Positions 1-5,457 of a stretch of 6,587 bases of DNA are shown in pieces (position 1 is the first letter of the stretch; every line of letters begins with the position of its first letter). Source of the stretch: Pseudomonadota bacterium (lineage in GTDB: Bacteria > Pseudomonadota > Gammaproteobacteria > Xanthomonadales > Xanthomonadaceae); contig JANXZP010000091.1 in assembly GCA_025355485.1 (NCBI GenBank), positions 1-6,587 on the forward strand, read 5' to 3'. The notes under the pieces were generated by a model that saw only the letters and a list, made by a program, of their open reading frames with translations, was not told where the DNA came from and did not search any database. The position numbers were made by a program, and so were the translations under genes.

Positions 1-630
1 CAATCGCGGCGATGCGCCATCCGCGCCCAGCAATGCGCCTCGCGAAAAACCCGGCGCGACCGGGCCGTAGTCGCGTGGATAATTCCAGGCCGGAGTCTGG
101 CGCGGATTCTCGAGCGCGATGCCGGGTTCGCGGCTGCACAGTGCAATGACCTGCAAGGTCCCTGCACCATCGTCGTAGCCGATTGCGGTCGCGGCCGGCG
201 GCGGGTCGTTGAAGGCTGCGTCCACCGCTGCGGCGCGACCGACGCAGAAACGTCGGTAGCGCTCGGCGTCGCCCTCGCCGGCATTGATCGCGCCGAGGTA
301 ATTCCAGATCCGCAGCAGGTACGGATGCGACGAGCCGCGCACGCGCGTGATCAAACCCGCGTAGGCACACTTCGCCGCATCGGCAATATCGCCATTCGAT
401 TCGGATTGCTCAAGCACCAGCGCGCGGTAGCCATCGCCCGTATGCCAGGTCTCCGGCGCGCTCGGCCCGGCCAGTAAGGCGCAGCGCACGCGCGTCGCCA
501 GATCATGGCCATCAACGAACGCAAACCGGAGCGCTGCATTCACCGACGCGGAGAAGTCCACGCGCAATGGAACTACAACAGGTTCGGTCGCGTGGGTACG
601 CGCGGTGGCGGCGTCGGCGGGGTGATTCAC
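1..630 (-). CDS. xanB2: Chorismatase, XanB2/FkbO/Hyg5 family (5' part, truncated by window edge)
   Basis: Reading the minus strand from a GTG at 630-628 gives 210 open codons up to the left edge; family members are about 330-350 residues, so the C-terminal third is missing. Family-like stretches are HPYLLRIWNYL (residues 102-112), GEGDAERYRRFCVGR (118-132), a PAATAIG segment (145-151), and ALENPRQTPAWNYP followed by RDYGPVAPGFSR (172-197). Family knowledge: these enzymes hydrolyse chorismate. XanB2 of Xanthomonas makes 3- and 4-hydroxybenzoate, which feed xanthomonadin pigment and ubiquinone; FkbO and Hyg5 relatives make other chorismate-derived starters. These proteins are often annotated as pteridine-dependent deoxygenases. 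The start is well fixed: in-frame TGA (681-679) and TAG (678-676) lie just upstream, and no ATG, GTG or TTG occurs between them and the GTG at 630. No Shine-Dalgarno is visible. It is divergent from hemF with a 78-base gap. The exact product specificity is not visible. Confidence 0.83.
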   Translation of the reverse strand, partial: MNHPADAATARTHATEPVVVPLRVDFSASVNAALRFAFVDGHDLATRVRCALLAGPSAPETWHTGDGYRALVLEQSESNGDIADAAKCAYAGLITRVRGSSHPYLLRIWNYLGAINAGEGDAERYRRFCVGRAAAVDAAFNDPPPAATAIGYDDGAGTLQVIALCSREPGIALENPRQTPAWNYPRDYGPVAPGFSRGALLGADGASPRL

Positions 631-640
631 GATGGACGCA

Positions 641-646
641 ATTATA
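641..646 (-). promoter_or_regulatory. -10 box (TATAAT) for the chorismatase gene
   Basis: A perfect TATAAT lies on the minus strand at 646-641, only 10 bases before the GTG start at 630. Transcription would begin around 634-632, leaving a leader of about zero to four bases, so translation is probably leaderless. No convincing -35 hexamer is seen 16-18 bases upstream; that stretch is almost pure G and C. The box match is direct; its use as a promoter is inferred. Confidence 0.5.
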
Positions 647-676
647 GCCGGCGCGTCCGGGCGGGCCGCGCGCGGC

Positions 677-682
677 TATCAT
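677..682 (+). promoter_or_regulatory. Possible -10 box (TATCAT) for hemF
   Basis: TATCAT on the plus strand matches the -10 consensus at five of six positions and would place a transcript start near 689, about 20 bases before the hemF ATG at 709. No -35 match is evident. Only GAG triplets at 699-701 and 705-707 resemble a ribosome binding site. The divergent chorismatase -10 box lies about 30 bases away, so the two promoters would be back to back. Confidence 0.3.
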
Positions 683-708
683 GCGGGCTTGTATCCACGA
701 GTCCGAGC

Positions 709-1659
709 ATGTCCGTAGCGCCCGACATCGAAGCTGTCCAGGACTACCTGCTCGATCTGCAGCAGCGCATCTGCGCGGCGCTGGAAAACGTCGACGGCGG
801 TCGCTTCGGCAACGACACCTGGGAACGCGCCGAAGGTGGCGGCGGCAATTCGCGCGTACTGCGCGAAGGCGTGGTGTTCGAGCAGGCAGGCGTGGGCCTC
901 TCCGACGTGCGCGGCGCGACCCTGCCGCCATCCGCGACCGCGCATCGCCCCGAACTCGCCGGTGCGCCGTGGCGCGCGATCGGACTGTCGCTGGTGGTGC
1001 ATCCGCGCAATCCGTACGCGCCGACCAGCCACATGAACGTGCGCTATTTCGCGGCGCATCCGAAAAATACTGAACGGGTCTGGTGGTTCGGCGGCGGTTT
1101 CGACCTCACGCCGTTCTATCCGTTCGACGAGGACGTGCTGCACTGGCATCGCACCGCGCGTGCGGCGTGCGCACCGTTCGGCGCGAAACTCTACCCGCGT
1201 TTCAAGCGCGGGTGCGACGAGTATTTTTTCCTCAAGCATCGCAACGAAGCGCGCGGCATCGGCGGATTGTTCTTCGACGATTTCCGCGACGGCGGCTTCG
1301 AACGTGGTTTCGGACTCATGCAAGCGGTCGGCAACGGTTTCCTCGACGCCTACCTGCCGATCGTCGAACGCCGGAAGGACACGCCGTTCGGAAAACGCGA
1401 GCGCGAGTTCCAGCTGTATCGGCGCGGACGCTACGTCGAATTCAACCTGTTGTGGGACCGCGGCACCCTGTTCGGACTGCAATCGGGCGGACGCACCGAG
1501 TCGATCCTCATGAGCATGCCGCCGCGCGTGCGCTGGGAAGTCGGCTATGCGCCGGAACCCGGAAGTGCCGAAGCGAAGCTCGCCGACTATTTGCGGCCGC
1601 GCGATTGGCTGGACGAAGCCGATGAAGCCACAAATAAAAACCCCGCGAACCAGGGGTAG
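709..1659 (+). CDS. hemF: Oxygen-dependent coproporphyrinogen III oxidase
   Basis: The product of 316 residues converts coproporphyrinogen III to protoporphyrinogen IX using O2, a late cytoplasmic step in haem synthesis. Its length fits the family (about 300; E. coli 299). Diagnostic stretches are LPPSATAHRPELAG (72-85), VVHPRNPYAPTSHMNVRYF (96-114), WWFGGGFDLTPFYPF (125-139), LKHRNEARGIGGLFFDDF (175-192), QLYRRGRYVEFNLLWDRGT (235-253) and GGRTESILMSMPP (260-272). The four conserved His residues of the family align with H98, H108, H147 and H177. The ATG at 709 is chosen because it matches the usual N terminus; the reading frame is open further upstream (to about 505) but that part is antisense to the chorismatase gene and unlike HemF. 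Odd feature: after the usual C-terminal RDWL the protein has about 15 extra residues, and the last nine or so codons overlap the terminator of the convergent small RNA. An anaerobic HemN is not in the window. Confidence 0.97.
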   Translation: MSVAPDIEAVQDYLLDLQQRICAALENVDGGRFGNDTWERAEGGGGNSRVLREGVVFEQAGVGLSDVRGATLPPSATAHRPELAGAPWRAIGLSLVVHPRNPYAPTSHMNVRYFAAHPKNTERVWWFGGGFDLTPFYPFDEDVLHWHRTARAACAPFGAKLYPRFKRGCDEYFFLKHRNEARGIGGLFFDDFRDGGFERGFGLMQAVGNGFLDAYLPIVERRKDTPFGKREREFQLYRRGRYVEFNLLWDRGTLFGLQSGGRTESILMSMPPRVRWEVGYAPEPGSAEAKLADYLRPRDWLDEADEATNKNPANQG

Positions 1660-1669
1660 GCTCGCGGGG
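1631..1669 (-). terminator. Rho-independent terminator ending the small RNA (and possibly polA read-through)
   Basis: On the minus strand a perfect 8-bp stem, CCCCGCGA (1669-1662) with TCGCGGGG (1648-1641), encloses a 13-base loop and runs straight into TTTTTATTTG (1640-1631). On the plus strand the stem is followed by CTAGGGGTTGG with no T-run, so it does not serve hemF. It lies inside the hemF 3' coding end; the hemF TAG is in the loop. polA, whose stop is at 1913, has no other terminator visible, so read-through transcripts could also end here. Confidence 0.85.
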
Positions 1670-1765
1670 CTAGGGGTTGGAAGCCGGCCCTGGGGAGAGG
1701 TGGGCTTCCGGGATGCACTCAGGGGAGAGAGTCATCCGACAACGGACGTTGCGTCCGTTGCAGCT
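1633..1765 (-). ncRNA. sX13: sX13-like small RNA with C-rich loops, downstream of polA
   Basis: No protein gene fits 1660-1912, but the minus strand has an ordered RNA-like structure. Hairpin 1 (1737-1711): GGATG-ACTC pairs with GAGT-G-CATCC (one bulged G), loop TCTCCCCT. Hairpin 2 (1709-1679): GGAAGCC pairs with GGCTTCC around a large loop containing CTCTCCCCA. A linker carries AACCCCTAG (1678-1670). Hairpin 3 is the terminator, with TACCCCTGG in its loop. CCCC thus occurs unpaired four times. Established knowledge: sX13 of Xanthomonas is an RNA of about 115 nt with C-rich loops that base-pairs with G-rich motifs in target mRNAs and affects virulence genes; as I recall it also lies beside polA. 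Identity is inferred from architecture and location. The 3' end is well fixed by the U-tract. The 5' end is uncertain: 1765 assumes the weak -10 at 1772-1777, while the structured core begins at 1737. Confidence 0.72.
1740..1760 (-). repeat. Perfect 9-bp hairpin just upstream of the small RNA core
   Basis: CAACGGACG (1760-1752 on the minus strand) and CGTCCGTTG (1748-1740) are perfectly complementary around the three-base loop CAA. The hairpin ends two bases before hairpin 1 of the small RNA. No T-run follows on either strand, so it is not an intrinsic terminator. It may be a 5' stabilising stem of the RNA, a processing site for polA read-through transcripts, or a protein-binding inverted repeat in the promoter. 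Confidence 0.75.
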
Positions 1766-1771
1766 AGTTGA

Positions 1772-1777
1772 CCATTA
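1772..1777 (-). promoter_or_regulatory. Possible -10 box (TAATGG) for the small RNA
   Basis: TAATGG on the minus strand is a weak -10 match preceded by TTCACG (1798-1793), a four-of-six -35 match at a short 15-base spacing. It would start transcription near A1765 and include the 1740-1760 hairpin in the RNA. This is the best candidate I can find between polA and the RNA core, but neither element is strong. Confidence 0.25.
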
Positions 1778-1912
1778 CTGACCTTTAGAGTTCGTGAAGA
1801 CGAGCGCACTTCACCATGCGAATTCAGGATGTATTCATGCCGAAAACGCGGCGTGCTTCACGAAAACATGACCTTTGGCAGGGATGTTCGTTACGACATC
1901 GTTAGCGCGCGA

Positions 1913-4741
1913 TCAGTGCGCACGATCCCAGTCGTCGCCTACACCGGTATCCACCACCAAGGGAACGCGCAGTTCGGCCGCATCCTGCATGCGCGCGACG
2001 ATTTCAGGACGCAGTGTTTCGACAAAATCCGCATCGACCTCGAACACCAGCTCGTCGTGCACCTGCATGATCATCAGCGCGCGCGCTGTGCATGGATGCA
2101 CGAGTGTCGCGGGAGGCAGGATGCCGGGAGCGACCGCCGCATGCACGGCCAGCCACGCGTCCACCGCGACCATCGCGCGCTTGATGATGTCCGCCGCAGT
2201 GCCCTGCATCGGCGCATTGATCGCGGCGCGTTCGGCCCCGGCGCGCAGGCCCTGGTTGCGCGCATTGATGTCCGGCAAATACAACCGCCGACCGAACACG
2301 GTCTCGACGTAGCCCTGATCTTTCGCCTGCGCGCGCGTGCGATCCATGTAGGCGCGCACGCCCGGATAGCGCGCGAAATACAGCGCGATGTAATCCTGCG
2401 CTTCGCCGCGCGCGATCCCGAGCTGGCGTGCGAGGCCGAATGCGCTCATGCCGTACATCAATCCGAAATTGATCGCTTTCGCCGCGCGGCGCTGGTCGCC
2501 GGTGACGTCTTCCGGCGATTTCGCGCCGAACACTTCCGCAGCCGTCGCGCGGTGTACGTCCTGCCCGCTCTCGAACGCGCGCAGCAGTCCGGCGTCTTCT
2601 GACAAATGCGCCATGATCCGCAGCTCGATCTGCGAATAGTCGCAGGCCATGATCTTGCGTCCAGCCGGCGCGATGAACGCCTTGCGGATGCGACGGCCGT
2701 CTTCGGTACGGATCGGGATGTTCTGCAGGTTCGGATCGGATGATGCGAGCCGTCCGGTCGCCGCGCCGGCCTGGTGATAGCTGGTGTGCACGCGACCGGT
2801 GTCGGGATTGATCGCTTCCGGCAATTTTTCCGTGTAGGTGCTGCGCAGTTTCGCGAGGCCGCGATACTCGAGGATCAAACGCGGCAGCGGATGCGCGTCG
2901 GCGATCGCTTCGAGCGCCTCCTCGTTCGTCGATGGCTGCCCGGTCGGCGTTTTCACCACGGCATCGAGTTTGAGTTCGTCGAACAGGATCGCCTGCAACT
3001 GCTTCGGCGAATCGAGGTTGAACGGGCGGTTCGCGATCTCGTGCGCTTTCAACTGTGCCGCGTGCATGCGCTTGCCGAGGTCGTGACTTTGTCGGCGCAG
3101 TTCCGCTGCATCGACGAGCACGCCGTTCGCTTCGATGCGTTCGAGCACCGGCACCAGCGGCATCTCGATCTCGCGATAGACGCGTTCCAGCGCCGGCTCG
3201 GTCGCGAGCTTCGCGTGCAGCGCGCGATGCAGGCGCAGGGTCACGTCGGCGTCTTCGGCCGCGTAGCGCGTCGCGTCGTCGAGCGCGACCTGCGAGAACA
3301 GGATCTGCTTCGCGCCCTTGCCGGCGACGTCGGCGTACTTGATCGTGGGGTAGCCGAGGTAGCGCAGTGCGAGCGAGTCCATGTCGTGGCGCGTCGCGGT
3401 CGCATTCCAGACGAAGGATTCGAGCATCGTGTCCTGCGCATAGCCGCGCACGGCCACGCCATGCCGGCGCAGCACGTGCAGGTCGTATTTCCCGTGCTGG
3501 CCGACTTTCGGTTTGTTCGAGTCTTCGAGGATCGGACGCAGTGCTTCGAGAACTGCGGCGCGATCGAGTTGCTCGGGCGCGCCCGGATACACATGCGCGA
3601 GCGGGATGTAGCACGCGCGACCGACTTCGACCGCGAAGCTCATGCCGACCAGGTTCGCGCGCATTGGATCAAGCGCGTCGGTTTCGGTGTCGAACGCAAT
3701 CAGTTCCGTAGCGCTGAGTTTTTCGATCCACGCATCGAGCTGTTCGCGCGTGGTGACGCATTCGTAGTCGCCTGCGATCGCGAGCGATAAGTCAGGCGCT
3801 TCCTCGATGGTCGAAGACCGTGCGTGCCCCGCAGCGGTACCACGCATCGCTCCGTCGTCCTTCGCGCGCACCTCGGGGGGCTTGTCATCGAGTTCGCGCA
3901 GCCCCTGTTTGAAGCCATAGCGCGTGTAGAGCGCGCGTAATTTTTCTATGTCGCGTTCGCGCAACTTCAATGCGTGGTGCGGGAGTTCGAGCGGGACGTC
4001 GGTCTTGATCGTTGCCAGCAGCCGGCTGCGGGGCAAGTACTCCAGCGCCGCACGCAAGTTCTCGCCGATCTTGCCGCCGACCTTGTCCGCATTCGCCATG
4101 ACGTTGTCGAGCGTGCCGTACTCGGCGAGCCATTTGGCCGCGGTCTTCGGGCCGCATTTCTCGACTCCGGGAATGTTGTCGGCGCTGTCGCCCATCAACG
4201 CGAGGAAGTCGATGATCTGGTCCGGGCGCACACCGAATTTCTCGACCACACTCGCATCCGAATCGAGGCGGCTGCCGTCGCTGTGCAGTGTCTTCATGGT
4301 GTTGACCAGGACGATCCCAGGTCGAACCAGTTGCGCGAAGTCTTTGTCGCCGGTGGAAATCGTCACATCCACGCCCTCGGACTGCGCTTGCAGGGCCAGC
4401 GTGCCGATCACGTCGTCCGCCTCCACGCCGGCAATGCGCAGGATCGGGAAACCGAGCGCCTCGACGAGCAGGAGCATGGGTTCGATCTGCGCGCGCAATT
4501 CGTCGGGCATGGCCGCGCGATTGGCCTTGTACTGGTCGTACAGCGCATCGCGGAACGTGGGCCCGGACGCGTCGACCACGAAGGCCGTACAGTCGGGCTT
4601 TTCCTTGAGGGTTGCCCGCAACATGTTGATCACGCCGTGCAATGCGCCTGTCGGCGATCCGTCCGGTGCAGTCAGTTGCGGCAGCGCATGGAACGCGCGG
4701 TACAGGTAGGACGAACCATCGATCAGAACCAGCTTGGGCAT
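1913..4741 (-). CDS. polA: DNA polymerase I
   Basis: This 942-residue product fills gaps, removes RNA primers and does repair synthesis; E. coli Pol I is 928. The 5' nuclease domain (about 1-285) has D8, EADD (107-110), GDKD (131-134) and GDSADNIPG (184-192). A variable linker (286-320) follows. The 3'-5' exonuclease domain keeps D351 and E353 (DTETD), D420 (KYD), Y493 and D497, so proofreading should be active. The polymerase domain has motif A DYSQIELR (701-708), motif B from R751 to G764 with K755, F759 and Y763, and motif C MQVHDELVFEV (892-902; D896, E897). Phe at 759 is the dideoxy-discriminating form, as in E. coli. Odd feature: about 25 residues (865-889) separate DAWL from MIMQ, where E. 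coli has about 8. The ATG at 4741 matches the family start MxxLVLIDGSSYLYRAFHALP, with GAGAG seven bases upstream. polA is divergent from the DUF2782 gene; the small RNA lies downstream. Confidence 0.98.
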   Translation of the reverse strand: MPKLVLIDGSSYLYRAFHALPQLTAPDGSPTGALHGVINMLRATLKEKPDCTAFVVDASGPTFRDALYDQYKANRAAMPDELRAQIEPMLLLVEALGFPILRIAGVEADDVIGTLALQAQSEGVDVTISTGDKDFAQLVRPGIVLVNTMKTLHSDGSRLDSDASVVEKFGVRPDQIIDFLALMGDSADNIPGVEKCGPKTAAKWLAEYGTLDNVMANADKVGGKIGENLRAALEYLPRSRLLATIKTDVPLELPHHALKLRERDIEKLRALYTRYGFKQGLRELDDKPPEVRAKDDGAMRGTAAGHARSSTIEEAPDLSLAIAGDYECVTTREQLDAWIEKLSATELIAFDTETDALDPMRANLVGMSFAVEVGRACYIPLAHVYPGAPEQLDRAAVLEALRPILEDSNKPKVGQHGKYDLHVLRRHGVAVRGYAQDTMLESFVWNATATRHDMDSLALRYLGYPTIKYADVAGKGAKQILFSQVALDDATRYAAEDADVTLRLHRALHAKLATEPALERVYREIEMPLVPVLERIEANGVLVDAAELRRQSHDLGKRMHAAQLKAHEIANRPFNLDSPKQLQAILFDELKLDAVVKTPTGQPSTNEEALEAIADAHPLPRLILEYRGLAKLRSTYTEKLPEAINPDTGRVHTSYHQAGAATGRLASSDPNLQNIPIRTEDGRRIRKAFIAPAGRKIMACDYSQIELRIMAHLSEDAGLLRAFESGQDVHRATAAEVFGAKSPEDVTGDQRRAAKAINFGLMYGMSAFGLARQLGIARGEAQDYIALYFARYPGVRAYMDRTRAQAKDQGYVETVFGRRLYLPDINARNQGLRAGAERAAINAPMQGTAADIIKRAMVAVDAWLAVHAAVAPGILPPATLVHPCTARALMIMQVHDELVFEVDADFVETLRPEIVARMQDAAELRVPLVVDTGVGDDWDRAH

Positions 4742-4768
4742 GCGGAAACTCTCGGATTGCGACAGACC

Positions 4769-4774
4769 ATTGTA
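4769..4774 (-). promoter_or_regulatory. Probable -10 box (TACAAT) for polA
   Basis: TACAAT on the minus strand (4774-4769) matches the -10 consensus at five of six positions. It would give a start near 4762 and a leader of about 20 bases carrying the GAGAG ribosome binding site (4753-4749). The hexamer 17 bases upstream (ATCAAG) is a poor -35. Confidence 0.4.
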
Positions 4775-4880
4775 GGCGCGCGCGGCGCGGGCTTGATCGC
4801 GGTGTGGGCATTTCCTGAACCATCGCGATCGCGGCGCTTTTCACGTGACCGCCGTGGTGGGAAGATCGGAGCCTGACTCT

Positions 4881-4886
4881 AGGAGA
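4881..4886 (+). promoter_or_regulatory. Ribosome binding site AGGAGA that fixes the DUF2782 start
   Basis: AGGAGA ends six bases before the ATG at 4893. It decides between that ATG and an earlier in-frame ATG at 4845, which would place 16 non-signal-like residues before the hydrophobic leader. Confidence 0.8.
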
Positions 4887-4892
4887 ACCGCC

Positions 4893-5423
4893 ATGCGTAA
4901 TCGCTGCAACCTGTTGTTGATCGGACTGCTGCTGGCGACCGCGCCAGCCATTGCACTGGCGAAGGATCCGGCTCCCGCCCCGGCACCACCACCGCCGTCG
5001 ATGGACGACCCCGGCCAGCCCGCTTCCACGCCGATCAGCAAGGATGATCCACGCCTCAAGCCGTTGCCGGCCGAGTCCGCACCGACCAATCCTGCCGCTG
5101 AGCCCGAGGGTCACCCGAAAACGGACGGCGACCCGACCTATGCGCCGCGCAAGCCGACCGACGATGCCTTCCATCCGCCGGCGAAAAAACCCGACGAGAA
5201 CGCCAGTGCCGACGGCTTCAACATACGCACGTACACCACCAGCAACGGCGACCGGATCGAGGAATACCGCCACGGCGGCCAGTTGACCAAGGTGCGCGTG
5301 CAGCCCGCAGGCGGATTCCCGTACGAGTTGCGCAAGAGCAGCGACGACGATCGAACCGATCGAACCGATGCGCGCGACAAGAAGATCGAGCCGGTGCATT
5401 TCACCCTGTTCGAGTGGCATTGA
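4893..5423 (+). CDS. Secreted proline-rich protein with DUF2782 domain
   Basis: The product is 176 residues and of unknown function. Residues 1-23 form a Sec signal peptide: MRNR, a hydrophobic core (about 7-22), then ALA before K24, so it should be periplasmic. There is no lipobox cysteine. Residues 24-107 are Pro-, Ala- and Asp-rich and probably disordered. The folded part (about 109-175), with stretches RTYTTSNGDRIEEYRHGGQL, VRVQPAGGFPYEL and a C-terminal FTLFEW, resembles DUF2782 (residues IEEYRxxGQL, PPY and a terminal W/F-rich strand). A DUF2782 gene sits beside polA in Pseudomonas too, so the divergent arrangement appears conserved; a shared role is not shown. A nine-base tandem repeat at 5349-5366 encodes DRTDRT in the domain. 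The next gene starts 34 bases later on the same strand, so the two are probably co-transcribed. The family call is from memory of its pattern. Confidence 0.82.
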   Translation: MRNRCNLLLIGLLLATAPAIALAKDPAPAPAPPPPSMDDPGQPASTPISKDDPRLKPLPAESAPTNPAAEPEGHPKTDGDPTYAPRKPTDDAFHPPAKKPDENASADGFNIRTYTTSNGDRIEEYRHGGQLTKVRVQPAGGFPYELRKSSDDDRTDRTDARDKKIEPVHFTLFEWH

Positions 5424-5457
5424 CGCGCGGCACTGACCGCTCGACCGGAGACGCCGC

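Noticed and set aside
505..708. N-terminal extension of hemF from an upstream ATG at 505
   Set aside because: The segment is antisense to the chorismatase coding start and does not resemble HemF, which normally begins near the ATG at 709.
679..1482. A 267-codon minus-strand open frame opposite hemF
   Set aside because: It is antisense to the conserved core of hemF, with no family resemblance or start signal.
1641..1669. The same hairpin as a terminator for hemF on the plus strand
   Set aside because: No T-run follows the stem on the plus strand; the T-rich tract lies only on the minus-strand side.
1829..2602. A 257-codon plus-strand open frame covering the polA 3' end and part of the intergenic region
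   Set aside because: Most of it is antisense to polA motifs B and C; no domain is recognisable. The intergenic part is better explained by minus-strand RNA elements.
2774..3790. A 338-codon plus-strand open frame opposite polA
   Set aside because: It is fully antisense to conserved polA domains. Its composition mirrors polA codon bias, and it has no ribosome binding site or known motif.
4825..4832. GCGATCGC palindrome between polA and the DUF2782 gene
   Set aside because: Such palindromes arise often in GC-rich DNA, and there is one copy only in this gap. Nothing links it to a binding protein.
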